64,000 bases of DNA from Rossellomorea aquimaris (GCF_001877785.1 NZ_MINN01000139.1:62001-126000), one strand, 5' to 3'; positions 1 to 9,789 are shown, numbered from the stretch's first letter. Numbers and translations: made by a program. Notes: a model not told the origin generated them from the sequence alone.

Positions 1-971
1 CACACCACTCTTTCTTCCAAGCCAGGGTATCCCATCACATCTATGAGCAAATGAATGAATTTAATATAGAAGACATGGATCACATAGATGCCTGCGGTTT
101 CCCTCCCGATCTTCGTAATCACAGAGTCTTTCCCCAACTCCGGTTTTGATAGCGCAAATAAGAAAAGTGCAATTGTAACAGGAAGACTCAGAAGGAAGTA
201 ATCCCCTATCTTTCCATCAAGAATGAAGACCGTTATTCCTCTTTCTATGATCAACAAGAAAGAAAAGACGATGAAAAGACCCAGCCAGACATACTCATTT
301 ATGTCCTTTATCTTCTTTTTGATCGTCTGTTCGTTATACGCTGCATAAGCACCCAATGTTGTGTAAAGAAGACCGAAAAACACTGCGTCCCTCGTTCCGA
401 ACGGCAGACTGATCAAACCCGAATAAGATTGTCCGAACAGACCTGTTAAATGTAATCCAAAGCTTGCTAATAGCAGCAGATTAAGCTTATTCAGATGAAG
501 GAAAACATATAAAATGATGATGCTCCATATAAGTGCAACCAGATACCAAAGCTGATAGCCCGAACTTTCCCCATAGAAGAACACTTCCAGTCTGATATTC
601 TCACCCAGGAATCGCATGGTTTCTTTTACAGACGCAATAGGGAAGGAGTGAAAGAACACCTGAACGGCCAAATCGTAAAGCATATAGAAAATGAACCAGC
701 TTGCAAAAAGAATTGAAAGCTTTGACACGTACTTGCTGAAGTACACACCCCCGCCGCTCCCGTCGCGCGCCCTCATTTTCTTTCCGAGTAAATAACCTGA
801 AGTTATAAAGAAGAACGGCACTGCAAAGCGTGAAAGCGTATCAATGGTAAAATCGATATATTGTCCTTCTATCCCCCGGACAGTCACTTCTTCGAATGGA
901 CCTGCGTGAATCAGTATGACAGCAAATATGGCAAAAAATTTAAGATAGTCTATTGCATCGTTTCTCTTCAT
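1..971 (-). CDS. Membrane acyltransferase family 3 protein (partial)
   Basis: Open reading frame that runs off the left edge; only the N-terminal 323 codons are present, starting at ATG 971. The first residues (MKRNDAIDYLKFFAIFAVIL, then an IHAG) match the first transmembrane helix of the acyltransferase 3 (OafA/WecH/OatA) family, where the IH/FH histidine is characteristic. A second segment, FAVPFFFITSGYLLGKK, is the typical second helix followed by a basic loop. The rest is a run of hydrophobic helices. Family members move acyl groups onto exported polysaccharides or wall polymers at the membrane. Position beside teichoic-acid-type genes suggests decoration of a surface glycopolymer, which is inference. 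The substrate cannot be read from sequence. Confidence 0.75.
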   Translation of the reverse strand, partial: MKRNDAIDYLKFFAIFAVILIHAGPFEEVTVRGIEGQYIDFTIDTLSRFAVPFFFITSGYLLGKKMRARDGSGGGVYFSKYVSKLSILFASWFIFYMLYDLAVQVFFHSFPIASVKETMRFLGENIRLEVFFYGESSGYQLWYLVALIWSIIILYVFLHLNKLNLLLLASFGLHLTGLFGQSYSGLISLPFGTRDAVFFGLLYTTLGAYAAYNEQTIKKKIKDINEYVWLGLFIVFSFLLIIERGITVFILDGKIGDYFLLSLPVTIALFLFALSKPELGKDSVITKIGRETAGIYVIHVFYIKFIHLLIDVMGYPGLEERVV

Positions 972-1060
972 TAAAGTGTCACCTCACTACTAGCGGCTTC
1001 ACGCTAATTTAACATGTTTCGTCACATGGCGAAATTAAATATACATTACATTAAAATTAA

Positions 1061-1233
1061 AGGCTGTTTTCTAAAAGATTGCTGCTTTTCGTAAATTGTC
1101 CAGCAGCCTGAATGTTTCTTTGTGGACATGCCCTTTTCGAATTCAAGTTTAGACCACAGGCAGAAGGACATCAGAAAACCCTAAGTTCCGGTATTTTCTT
1201 GTGTGTAAAACAGCAAAGTATGCGAAAAGAGCT
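1061..1233. repeat. MITE-like intergenic repeat, divergent copy A
   Basis: Fills most of the gap between the acyltransferase and the glycosyltransferase. The right end CGAAAAGAGCT, the preceding CCGGTATTTTCTTGTGTGTAA block and a left GCTGCTTTTCGTAAA block match the elements at 21593-21697 and 48534-48637. This copy is longer (about 170 bp) and its left terminus is degraded. No ORF or clear promoter is seen in the gap. Confidence 0.55.
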
Positions 1234-1283
1234 ACATTAAAAAAGTGAGCCCTGGAAAAGCTCACTTTAATAGATGTCACTAT

Positions 1284-2834
1284 TCATTCCATTACCGGCT
1301 TGACTGAAAGACCCAGGTTATCCGCCTTTGTAGTATAGAAGAGGAACTCCCTGTCTTTATAGGTGATATGATTTTGCGGGATGACTTTAAGGTTTGCCAA
1401 TTGGTAGTCATTATACCGGACGAAAATGGTATATAAGGAGTCATCCAGGCGATTGAGGTCCTCTACTGATACAATGAAGGAACCCTCATTGCCTTTCAGG
1501 CTGACATCACACAGCAAGTCATGATCGACCTTGGAACGGTCCCTGATGACAATTTCATTTATTTCATTCATATAGTCACCGTACACTTCAAACGTCTGTC
1601 TGTATGACTTTTCCCCTGCCGTTTCCTGTTCAGAGGCTACTGCAAGCATTGGAATACGGATTAAATGATATTCGTCCTCTAAAAAAGGAATTTCAAAGTA
1701 CGGGAGCCCGCCTTTGATCACGTACTTCTTATGTTTCTCTTTTTTATGCCATAGGAAGATTTTCGTGAAATCATCGATTCGATTATTGATAAAAAGCTCT
1801 GCTGCAGCTCTGAATAACGGCATCTTGAACTCCTCAAGGAACGGATAACGCAAATCCGATGTTGTCTCTACTACTTCTCTGAACAATTCAAAAAACGATT
1901 CCTTGTTTTTTGAATTCACAAAAAGGCTGCTGTCGAATGTCCGAAGGAAATCATACTCATATATTCGTGTCAGTGCTGTCTTTTCCATATGCAAAGGAAG
2001 ATTCTTACCTTTGATATAGTGAATGATTTCAAGATCATTTCTGCGTTTATCCAAAACATCTGTCGTTTTGGTCAATGATCCTTTGTTTTCTTCCAGTCTG
2101 TTCACATAGTAGACAGGCTGAACAGTAGTGGATACGGCAGCTGCATTAAAGAATACATCAGAGAAGAAAACTTTATCTTCTCCGAATCTCATCTCCGGAA
2201 ACCGGATGTCATGGTCAATCAACAGTTTTCTTTTAACCATTCTTGCAGTTGGGCCCATATGATAGAAGAAATGCGGAACATCAAACGGCGAAATCCCCCT
2301 TCTTTCCTTTACTGAAGCGAATTCACCTATGATGCTTTCTCCCGATTTCTCCATTTTGATGGTCTTCCCTGCAACATAGTCATCACCCGTCTCTTCCAGA
2401 ATTGAATACAAGGCTTTCAATCCGTCAGGGTGAAGCCAGTCATCTGCATCCAGAAACGTAATATAGTCGGTTGTTGCAAGCTCAATTCCTATATTTCGCG
2501 GAGTCCCGGGAGAGCCGGTATTCTCGTGCAAAGTGATCAGTGTTATATTCTTATATCGATCCGCATAAGACGCGGCAATTTCGGCCGTTCGGTCAGTTGA
2601 ACAATCATCCACGATGATATACTCGATGCTCTCTGCTTCCAATGATTGATTAAGCACCGATTCAATGGTCTTCCCGATGAATCTCTCTGCATTGTAGGCA
2701 GCTGTTACTACCGTGAGTTTCTTGCTGCTCAACAGCTTTTTCATCAGGCTGTGAGGATGATTCAACACACTATATTTCTTTTGAGCAATTAAGTCCCTTG
2801 CTTTCTGACCAAAGTCACCATTTAATTTGTTCAT
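1284..2834 (-). CDS. Family 2 glycosyltransferase, TarS/TarP-like
   Basis: GT2 (GT-A fold) enzyme of 516 residues. The nucleotide-sugar binding region is VTAAYNAERFIGKTI, the DDCSTD motif lies near residues 76-81 and the metal-binding DADDW near 129-133. The GSPGTPRN segment near 107-114 resembles the GGPGKPRN segment of staphylococcal TarS-type wall teichoic acid glycosyltransferases. The second half carries no membrane helix and may be a trimer or polymer-binding region. Start: a longer reading begins at 2864, but AGGAGG lies at 2841-2846 and sets the ATG at 2834 (6-nt spacing, MNKLNGDF). It is divergent from the glycerophosphotransferase gene, so the likely role is to glycosylate a glycerol/ribitol-phosphate polymer. 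Acceptor and sugar are unknown. Confidence 0.75.
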   Translation of the reverse strand: MNKLNGDFGQKARDLIAQKKYSVLNHPHSLMKKLLSSKKLTVVTAAYNAERFIGKTIESVLNQSLEAESIEYIIVDDCSTDRTAEIAASYADRYKNITLITLHENTGSPGTPRNIGIELATTDYITFLDADDWLHPDGLKALYSILEETGDDYVAGKTIKMEKSGESIIGEFASVKERRGISPFDVPHFFYHMGPTARMVKRKLLIDHDIRFPEMRFGEDKVFFSDVFFNAAAVSTTVQPVYYVNRLEENKGSLTKTTDVLDKRRNDLEIIHYIKGKNLPLHMEKTALTRIYEYDFLRTFDSSLFVNSKNKESFFELFREVVETTSDLRYPFLEEFKMPLFRAAAELFINNRIDDFTKIFLWHKKEKHKKYVIKGGLPYFEIPFLEDEYHLIRIPMLAVASEQETAGEKSYRQTFEVYGDYMNEINEIVIRDRSKVDHDLLCDVSLKGNEGSFIVSVEDLNRLDDSLYTIFVRYNDYQLANLKVIPQNHITYKDREFLFYTTKADNLGLSVKPVME

Positions 2835-3133
2835 TCTCATCCTCCTAGCGGTTGAAACCTTCAAAGGATTATACCCGTCATCGTCTTTTTATTAACCTCA
2901 AGGTTTTTTAAAATTCTTTTACAAAGTGACAGCTTCTTAACAATTCGTTACCCTTCCTTATCATGTCTCTTTTTATGTATTTAATAAGCTATAATAATTT
3001 CTATTGCAAAGCGGAAACTATGCATATTATGAAGAATTTATCAGTCCTTGTCGAAAATTGAAAAAACATTTATCATTAAATGGTCTATATTAATTTTCTG
3101 TAAAAAATTTTAAGAATATTGGTGGTCTGAGAT
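2835..3133. promoter_or_regulatory. Divergent promoter region
   Basis: AT-rich spacer between divergent wall-polymer genes. A TATAAT for the minus-strand glycosyltransferase lies at 2868-2873 (GGTATAATCC on that strand), and a TATAAT for the plus-strand gene at 2990-2995. Neither has a convincing -35 hexamer, so assignment is tentative. Confidence 0.35.
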
Positions 3134-6100
3134 ATGCTCCCGAAACTTTTAAATAAGTTCAAAAACAATAACCGCAAGGGCAATAATCACAAGAATAAGC
3201 TTAAAGAGAAGATTACCATCCTTCAAGATGGCGACACCCTTACATTTAATGGGAAACTCTCTAAAGATTACTACAAAGTTGAAGATCTATGGCTGAATTC
3301 CCGTTTCAATAGTGAAGATTGGTTCAATGTCTCCGCAAATCAATTATCCGATCAACATCATTTTCAATATCAATTCTCCATCACGGAACTAATAAAAAAT
3401 GTAAGCTCCAAATATCCCGAAGGCGAGCAGGCTTTCGATTGGTATGTAAAGCTCAGTGTTCCCGTTGTACAGTTAGGTGAAAAGGGTTATCGAGCGATTG
3501 AAAATAAAGCCACTTTCACCGAAAAAGATGGTGAGACAATCGCTTCATACATGATCCGCCTGGGACGGTTCACGCATACCGAGCGCGGCCGGCTGGCTTT
3601 TGTCGAATACAACGATCAAAAAGGAATCTGCTATTTAACGACAAAAGGGAATCTATCCTTCCTTTTGAATGGAGAGCCTGATACTCCCACTAAAATTCAA
3701 ATTGATCACGTTTCCGTCAAAAAAGGAGCAATGGACATATCCGGGAAATTGTTCACCCGAAATTCAACGATCCTGCATTCACGGATTGTACTGAAAGGAA
3801 GAAACACGAGCAGTGAATTCACCAGCCCCGCAACCGTTGACTGGAACGAGGAGACACGCAACAAATTCGGCTTGAACAGATATGAATATTCCGCCACTCT
3901 CGACTTTAATAAAGTCTGCGCCGGAGAAATCCTCAAGGAAGATATTTATGACATCTATCTTGCCCTCAAACTTCATGACAAAATGGAAGAAAAACTAATA
4001 CGGGTCGGCAGACCGACTTTCCGGTCAAGATATTTCATTAAGGAAACTCATTACACAGCAGGGGAAACGGTATCGATTATCAACCCTTACTACACCTTCA
4101 AGGCATCCAATTTGTCGCTGGAAGTATATGAATATGACAGAGAAACATTTACTTATTTAGCGGCAAAACAGAAATTCGCCTGGTTTCATCGATTCATGAA
4201 CAGAAACAAAGATGTATGGCTTGTTGGTGAAAGACCATATAAAGCGCAGGATACAGGATTCCATTTCTTTAAATACATGAGAGAGAACCATCCTGAAAAA
4301 AATGTGTATTACGTAATTGAAAAAGATTCTCCAGAAAGAAAAAACGTCGAGCCATATGGAAATGTCATTAACTTTAAGTCAAAGGAACACGTATGGAATT
4401 CCTTGATTGCAACAAAGGTTATTTCATCCCATCATCCCGACTATCTATATCCTGTCCGCACACCGCGGTATAAGCGGATTGTGAAAGCTACAAAGGTCTT
4501 TCTGCAGCACGGTGTCATGGGAACAAAGAATATGGTGGCAAACTACGGGAAAAAAGCAGCCGGCTTTGACACAGATCTTTTTCTTGTGAGCTCTGATTTT
4601 GAAAAAGACATGATTGTAAATGACTTCGGTTATCATCCAAAAGAAGTATTTGTCACTGGTTTATCAAGATTCGATCAACTGCTGAAAAAGGATGTTGCAA
4701 AAAAGGATCAAATCCTGATCATCCCTACGTGGCGCGATTGGATAAATAACGAAGAAAGTTTCCTGGAAAGCGAATATTATGAGCGATACCGAGAGCTTGT
4801 TTACCATCCAGAGCTTCACGCTATAGCTGAACGCAACGGGATGGAAATAGTCTTCTGCCTCCACCCGAATATGCAGGCATTCACGAAATATTTCACCGAT
4901 GCCCCGGTCAAGCTCATTAATCAGGGTGATGTGGATGTCCAGAGGCTATTGAAGGAAAGCACCCTAATGATTACTGATTACTCAAGTGTAGGATTTGACT
5001 TCAGCTTCTTAAATAAGCCGATCATCTACTACCAGTTCGACCGTGACCGCTTTATCGGCAAGCGCCGCTCACATTTGGATCTTGATAATGACCTCCCGGG
5101 GGCGATTGTAAGAGATGCAGATCATTTACTGGACGCTCTCCGGAAATACGAAGATCAGTCATTCATTATGCCTGCTGAATTCCAGAAAAGGTCGCGGAAA
5201 TTCCTTAAATATAATGATTTAAAATCTTCTGAGAGAATTTACAATGTCATCAATACAGCGGAAGTCAAAAAGCCGCTGACTGAAAAAATCAGCGAAAATC
5301 CGCTTGCAACCGCATTGTTCAATCGGTACCGCCGAAGTAAATGGTATTATCCATCAATGAAGTGGTTTTATGCCGCGGCAAAACGGGTAGTACCTATTGA
5401 CAGAAATATGATCCTGTTTGAAAGCGGCATCGGAAAACAGTATGCTGACAGCCCTCGTTATATTTACGAAGAAATTGTCAATGAAGGGCTGCCGTTCAAA
5501 AAAATCTGGGTATATAACCAGACGATGCCGGTTCGCGATGATGATACCAAACAGATCAAGAGGCTGAGTCCCCAGTATTTCTATTATCTTGCAAAATCAG
5601 GTTATTGGGTGAACAACCAAAATTTCCCGACCTACATCAAAAAGCGCAAAGGCACCACCTATCTTCAAACGTGGCACGGTACTCCGTTGAAAAAAATGCT
5701 GTTTGATATCGAAAACATCCAGGGCCGCTCTGATGATTATCTTGATCGCGTCCACGGAGCAACACAGCAATGGGATTACCTGGTGTCACCGAGTTCATAT
5801 GCTACCAAGGCATTCAAAAGTGCATTTAGATACAAAGGAAATATGCTGGAAGTCGGATATCCGCGCAATGATTTATTTTACAAACCAAGTCAAGATGATC
5901 TGGCTGAAAAAGTAAAGAACAGATTGGGGATTCCGAAAGATAAAAAAGTTATCCTGTATGCACCAACCTTCCGGGATAATGAGACAACCGGCAAGAATAA
6001 GTTCGTCTTTGATATCAAGATGGATCTGCAGCAAATGAAAGAACGCCTGGGTGATGAATATATCATCCTGCTCCGGATGCACGTTGTCATCAGTAACAAA

Positions 6101-6487
6101 CTTACCATTCCGGAAGAACTCAGAACTTTTGTTTACAATGTTTCAAAGTATCCTGAAATCCAGGAACTCAGCTTGATCAGTGATATCCTTATTACGGATT
6201 ATTCTTCCGTTATGTTCGACTTTGCGAATACAGGTCAGCCTATCCTGTATTTCACTTATGATTTCGAAGAATATAAAAACAATATCCGCGGCTTCTATAT
6301 GGATTTTGAAGAAGAAGCACCCGGCCCGTTTGTGTATGATACCCAGGAAATTATTGAAGCGGTTGAAAACATCGGACGGGTGAAGCATGATTACCGCGAT
6401 AAATACCAGGCCTTCCTGGAAAAATACTGTTATCTTGAAGACGGTCAGGCTTCTAAACGAATTGTTGATCAATTTTTCAAGGACTGA
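3134..6487 (+). CDS. Two-domain CDP-glycerol glycerophosphotransferase (TagF-like)
   Basis: Protein of 1117 residues with two CDP-glycerol:poly(glycerophosphate) glycerophosphotransferase domains. An N-terminal region of about 340 residues has no recognised domain. Domain 1 (about 350-690) carries FLQHGVMGT near 456 and LMITDYSSVGFDF near 610. Domain 2 (about 755-1115) carries YLQTWHGTPLKK near 842 and ILITDYSSVMFDF near 1019, followed by NIRGFYMDFEEEAPGP. The histidine in QHG/WHG and the TDYSS loop are the family active-site signatures. A single-domain relative lies at 8379-9572. Peripheral membrane enzymes of this family transfer glycerol phosphate to a growing teichoic acid chain. Duplication in one chain could combine priming and polymerising activities, or make a poly(glycerophosphate) backbone for a minor teichoic acid; this is inference. 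Confidence 0.85.
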   Translation: MLPKLLNKFKNNNRKGNNHKNKLKEKITILQDGDTLTFNGKLSKDYYKVEDLWLNSRFNSEDWFNVSANQLSDQHHFQYQFSITELIKNVSSKYPEGEQAFDWYVKLSVPVVQLGEKGYRAIENKATFTEKDGETIASYMIRLGRFTHTERGRLAFVEYNDQKGICYLTTKGNLSFLLNGEPDTPTKIQIDHVSVKKGAMDISGKLFTRNSTILHSRIVLKGRNTSSEFTSPATVDWNEETRNKFGLNRYEYSATLDFNKVCAGEILKEDIYDIYLALKLHDKMEEKLIRVGRPTFRSRYFIKETHYTAGETVSIINPYYTFKASNLSLEVYEYDRETFTYLAAKQKFAWFHRFMNRNKDVWLVGERPYKAQDTGFHFFKYMRENHPEKNVYYVIEKDSPERKNVEPYGNVINFKSKEHVWNSLIATKVISSHHPDYLYPVRTPRYKRIVKATKVFLQHGVMGTKNMVANYGKKAAGFDTDLFLVSSDFEKDMIVNDFGYHPKEVFVTGLSRFDQLLKKDVAKKDQILIIPTWRDWINNEESFLESEYYERYRELVYHPELHAIAERNGMEIVFCLHPNMQAFTKYFTDAPVKLINQGDVDVQRLLKESTLMITDYSSVGFDFSFLNKPIIYYQFDRDRFIGKRRSHLDLDNDLPGAIVRDADHLLDALRKYEDQSFIMPAEFQKRSRKFLKYNDLKSSERIYNVINTAEVKKPLTEKISENPLATALFNRYRRSKWYYPSMKWFYAAAKRVVPIDRNMILFESGIGKQYADSPRYIYEEIVNEGLPFKKIWVYNQTMPVRDDDTKQIKRLSPQYFYYLAKSGYWVNNQNFPTYIKKRKGTTYLQTWHGTPLKKMLFDIENIQGRSDDYLDRVHGATQQWDYLVSPSSYATKAFKSAFRYKGNMLEVGYPRNDLFYKPSQDDLAEKVKNRLGIPKDKKVILYAPTFRDNETTGKNKFVFDIKMDLQQMKERLGDEYIILLRMHVVISNKLTIPEELRTFVYNVSKYPEIQELSLISDILITDYSSVMFDFANTGQPILYFTYDFEEYKNNIRGFYMDFEEEAPGPFVYDTQEIIEAVENIGRVKHDYRDKYQAFLEKYCYLEDGQASKRIVDQFFKD

Positions 6488-6490
6488 ATA

Positions 6491-6520
6491 AAAGGACGAG
6501 CTTTCGTCCTTTTCCTTCTT
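6491..6520 (+). terminator. Rho-independent terminator
   Basis: AAAGGACGA pairs with TCGTCCTTT across a GCTT loop, followed by a pyrimidine-rich tail; directly after the stop of the glycerophosphotransferase gene. Confidence 0.75.
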
Positions 6521-6616
6521 CCATGAAAAAATGATTGAAGAAATCAGAGATTTATTGCAGAATAGTCTAAGACTATGACAAACAGTTTGACCAACCGGCA
6601 TTCTTGTTTGATAAAC

Positions 6617-6634
6617 CGGGCTGTCTTCAGCCCG
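6617..6634 (+). promoter_or_regulatory. Short hairpin in the tagG leader
   Basis: Perfect 7-bp inverted repeat CGGGCTG-TCTT-CAGCCCG just upstream of the tagG ribosome binding site (AAGGAAAGG, 6640-6648). It lacks a T-run, so it is not an ordinary terminator. It may stabilise the message or affect translation; function unknown. Confidence 0.4.
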
Positions 6635-6655
6635 TTCTGAAGGAAAGGAATCAAT

Positions 6656-7477
6656 ATGAAATCAGCTGTCACAGTGTTTAAAGAACAAATTAGCAGTTTT
6701 TATTTGATACAACGACTTTCACTCTATGAACTAAAAAGCTCTAATAAAAATAATTATCTCGGGATGCTCTGGGAAGTGTTGAATCCCGGCATTCAGATCG
6801 CGATTTACTGGTTCGTGTTCGGTTACGGACTTAAGAGCGGCGGAGAAGGACGCGGAGAGGTGGACGGTGTTCCGTTCTTCCCTTGGCTTCTTGCGGGGAT
6901 GGTCGTCTGGTTCTTTATAAACCCGGCGATTGTACAAGCATCCAAATCCATTTATTCGCGTATCAAAATGCTGTCTAAAATGAGCTTTCCATTGAGCGCA
7001 ATCCCCTCTTATGTCATCATGTCGAAATTCTACCCGCATTTATATTTGACGGGAATTTCAATTTTGATGTTTCAATTTATGGGGTATCCTATCAGTATCT
7101 ACTATTTGCAGCTGCCGTACTATATGTTTGCGGTCATCGCAGTGATCGTTGCCATCTCCCTGATCACGTCGACGCTTTCCACCATCATCAGGGACGTACA
7201 GATGGTCGTGCAATCCGTGGTGAGGATGCTGCTGTATCTCTCCCCCATTCTCTGGAATATGGAAGAGCTGCTGAGTGAAAAGTTAGTGACCATCATGAAA
7301 ATCAACCCTTTTTATTATATTGTCGAAGGATATAGAAGTGCTCTGCTCGGCCAGGGCTGGTACTTTATCGAGCACATGGAGTATACGCTCTACTTCTGGG
7401 CCCTTGTACTGGTATTATTCGCTTTCGGTTCATTCATCCATCTGAAATTCAGAAGACATTTCGTTGATTTTCTATAA
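6656..7477 (+). CDS. tagG: Teichoic acid ABC exporter permease (TagG-like)
   Basis: ABC-2 family permease of 273 residues, the usual TagG length, with six predicted membrane segments. The N-terminal amphipathic region contains the typical KSSNKNNYLGMLWEVLNPGIQIAIYW segment of polysaccharide/teichoic acid exporters, and the C-terminus carries NPFYYIVEGYRSALLGQGW, the family signature. It forms the membrane half of the exporter with the ATPase encoded 17 bp downstream. The pair flips completed undecaprenyl-linked wall polymer to the outside. It lies between two glycerophosphotransferase genes, matching a poly(glycerol phosphate)-type polymer. The start ATG follows AAGGAAAGG. Confidence 0.9.
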   Translation: MKSAVTVFKEQISSFYLIQRLSLYELKSSNKNNYLGMLWEVLNPGIQIAIYWFVFGYGLKSGGEGRGEVDGVPFFPWLLAGMVVWFFINPAIVQASKSIYSRIKMLSKMSFPLSAIPSYVIMSKFYPHLYLTGISILMFQFMGYPISIYYLQLPYYMFAVIAVIVAISLITSTLSTIIRDVQMVVQSVVRMLLYLSPILWNMEELLSEKLVTIMKINPFYYIVEGYRSALLGQGWYFIEHMEYTLYFWALVLVLFAFGSFIHLKFRRHFVDFL

Positions 7478-7494
7478 GGAAAGAAGAGGATACT

Positions 7495-8301
7495 ATGACC
7501 AAATCTGTAATCGTAGAAAAAGTCTCAAAAAAATACAAGCTGTATAATAAGCCTTCCGAGCGAATCCTTGACCTTATTTCACCCAAAAGTTTCGGGGAAG
7601 ATTTCTACGGACTTCGCAATGTCAGCTTTGAGGCTGATAAAGGAGATATCATTGGATTTGTCGGGGTTAACGGATCCGGTAAATCCACTTTGGCCAATAT
7701 CCTGGCAGGTATCATCCCGGAAACCTCAGGTAAAGTGGAGGTTCACGGCAAAACCGCATTGATTGCGGTCGCTGCCGGATTGAACAATCAACTGACAGGC
7801 CGCGAGAACATAGAGTTGAAATGTCTGATGCTTGGATTCAATAAGAAAGAGATCAAGGAAGTTGAACCTGATATCATCGAGTTTTCAGAGCTTGGGAAGT
7901 TTATTGATCAGCCTGTCAAATCCTACTCCAGCGGTATGAAGTCAAGGCTCGGATTTGCTATTTCCGTCCATATCGATCCGGATATCCTGATAATCGATGA
8001 AGCACTATCTGTAGGGGATAAAGCATTCGCTGAAAAAAGTCTTGAGAAGATGAATGAATTCAAGGAACGCGGAAAAACAATGTTTTTTGTCAGCCATTCC
8101 ATCGGCCAGATGAAGAAATTCTGTGAGAAGATCCTTTGGCTGGAGTACGGTGAAGTAAAAGCGTTCGGACCCGTCGATGAAGTCATTCCTCAATACGAGA
8201 AATTCTTTAAAGACTATAAAGCGATGTCCAAAGCCGAAAAGAAAAAGTTCAGGGAAGAAGCACTGCGTAAACAAAGTGGTCTTGAACCCGTCACTCAATA
8301 A
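7495..8301 (+). CDS. tagH: Teichoic acid ABC exporter ATPase (TagH-like)
   Basis: ATP-binding subunit of 268 residues. Walker A is GVNGSGKST (57-65), the ABC signature YSSGMKSR begins at 144 and Walker B DILIIDEA ends at 170, followed by VSHS as the switch histidine. The LNNQLTGRENI segment after the Walker A region is typical of the polysaccharide/teichoic acid exporter class. It ends soon after the nucleotide-binding domain, without the long C-terminal extension of B. subtilis TagH (about 527 residues), so it is the short type found in most TarH/TagH orthologues. The gene is co-transcribed with tagG; energy for export comes from its ATP hydrolysis. Confidence 0.9.
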   Translation: MTKSVIVEKVSKKYKLYNKPSERILDLISPKSFGEDFYGLRNVSFEADKGDIIGFVGVNGSGKSTLANILAGIIPETSGKVEVHGKTALIAVAAGLNNQLTGRENIELKCLMLGFNKKEIKEVEPDIIEFSELGKFIDQPVKSYSSGMKSRLGFAISVHIDPDILIIDEALSVGDKAFAEKSLEKMNEFKERGKTMFFVSHSIGQMKKFCEKILWLEYGEVKAFGPVDEVIPQYEKFFKDYKAMSKAEKKKFREEALRKQSGLEPVTQ

Positions 8302-8306
8302 ATAAG

Positions 8307-8335
8307 AAGAAGGACCGCATATGGTTCTTCTTTTT
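8307..8335 (+). terminator. Rho-independent terminator after tagH
   Basis: AAGAAGGACC pairs with GGTTCTTCTT (one G-T wobble) around GCATAT, followed by TTT. Some read-through to the next gene, 40 bp downstream, is possible. Confidence 0.7.
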
Positions 8336-8378
8336 ACTATGCAGTGCCCCTAACTAAACAAAGGAGTGAGAATTACGA

Positions 8379-9572
8379 TTGAGAAACCTTCTTCTGCGCA
8401 TCAAAAGAGGCAAAACCATTAAAAGATTATATAAATTGGCCTTTATCCTTGTTGGAAAATTGCCTGCTAAAAAGAATGTCGTTGTGTTTGAAAGCTTCCT
8501 GGGCAAGCAGTACAGCTGCAACCCACGGGCCATTTATGAATATATGAAAAGAAATCACCCTGAATATGAGATGTATTGGAGTATCGATCCACGTTATTCA
8601 AATATTTTCAAAGACAAGGGGCTAAACACACTTCCCAGATTCTCGATCCCCTGGCTGTTCAAAATGGCACGTGCGAAATATTGGGTGTCCAACAGCAGGC
8701 TGCCCTTGTGGATTCCGAAGCCTGCCCGCACCGTGTATCTGCAGACCTGGCACGGAACCCCTTTAAAGCGGCTTGCAGCCGATATGGATGAAGTGCACAT
8801 GCCCGGCACGGATACAGAGAAGTATAAACGGAATTTCTTGAATGAATCGAGCAGATGGGATTATCTGATTTCGCCCAACCGCTACTCCTCTGAAATATTC
8901 GCGCGGGCGTTCGGCTTCAACAAGAATATGATTGAATCAGGCTATCCAAGAAATGATTATCTGCATAATCATGATGATGCAGAAACGATTGCAGAAATAA
9001 AAAAACGTTTGAATCTTCCAAAGGACAAGCAGGTCATACTGTATGCCCCCACTTGGAGGGATAATGAATTTTATTCGGTCGGCAAGTATAAATTCAATCT
9101 TAAACTTGATCTGGATAAGATGCAGAAGGAGCTTGGCAATGACTATATCGTCCTTTTGCGGATGCACTATCTTATCGCTGAAAACCTCGATCTAAATGAT
9201 TATTCCGGATTCGCTTATGATGTTTCCCATCATACGGATATCAGCGAATTATATTTGATTTCCGACCTGCTGATCACGGATTACTCTTCAGTATTCTTTG
9301 ATTATGCCAACCTTAAGCGCCCGATGATTTTTTATGTATACGATATTGAAAATTACCGGGATTCATTGAGAGGCTTTTATTTTGACTTCGAGGAGCAGGC
9401 TCCGGGACCTCTTGTCAAGACAACGGAAGAAGTTATTCACCATGTCAGGAACAAAGACCTGTTTAATCAATCTGATTTTGACTCATTTTATGAGAAGTTC
9501 TGTTATCTCGAGAGCGGACAATCAAGTAAACGGGTGGTTGAAGAAGTATTCCAGCCGAACCGGAAGAACTAG
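8379..9572 (+). CDS. CDP-glycerol glycerophosphotransferase (TagB-like)
   Basis: Single-domain enzyme of 397 residues, close to TagB (about 380). Signatures are VFESFLGKQYSCNPRAIYEY near 36-55, YLQTWHGTPLKRLA near 120, YAPTWRDNEF near 225 and LLITDYSSVFFDYANLKRP near 298, ending with RGFYFDFEEQAPGP. It is very similar to domain 2 of the 1117-residue enzyme upstream, which points to duplication. The start codon is TTG 8379, preceded by AAGGAGTGAG. In TagB the reaction is addition of the first glycerol phosphate to the lipid-linked disaccharide. Whether this enzyme primes or polymerises cannot be told from sequence. Confidence 0.85.
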   Translation: MRNLLLRIKRGKTIKRLYKLAFILVGKLPAKKNVVVFESFLGKQYSCNPRAIYEYMKRNHPEYEMYWSIDPRYSNIFKDKGLNTLPRFSIPWLFKMARAKYWVSNSRLPLWIPKPARTVYLQTWHGTPLKRLAADMDEVHMPGTDTEKYKRNFLNESSRWDYLISPNRYSSEIFARAFGFNKNMIESGYPRNDYLHNHDDAETIAEIKKRLNLPKDKQVILYAPTWRDNEFYSVGKYKFNLKLDLDKMQKELGNDYIVLLRMHYLIAENLDLNDYSGFAYDVSHHTDISELYLISDLLITDYSSVFFDYANLKRPMIFYVYDIENYRDSLRGFYFDFEEQAPGPLVKTTEEVIHHVRNKDLFNQSDFDSFYEKFCYLESGQSSKRVVEEVFQPNRKN

Positions 9573-9581
9573 AAGTCTGAA

Positions 9582-9613
9582 AGAAACCTGTGGTAAAACA
9601 GGTTTCTTTTTTT
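9582..9613 (+). terminator. Rho-independent terminator
   Basis: AGAAACCTGT pairs with ACAGGTTTCT around GGTAAA, followed by seven T. It closes the teichoic acid gene group. Confidence 0.9.
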
Positions 9614-9789
9614 GCTCATAATGTTACGTTTTCACTCCAAATATTACACTTATATTTCAAAACGATGTTTATATGCATAAAGAACTACAAAACACACTAT
9701 AATTCGCGAAAATACTCCCCTATTCCTCTTAATATATGGTAAAATGACAGAAAAATATCCCAAACTAGTACATAAAAGGAGAAAGATTC

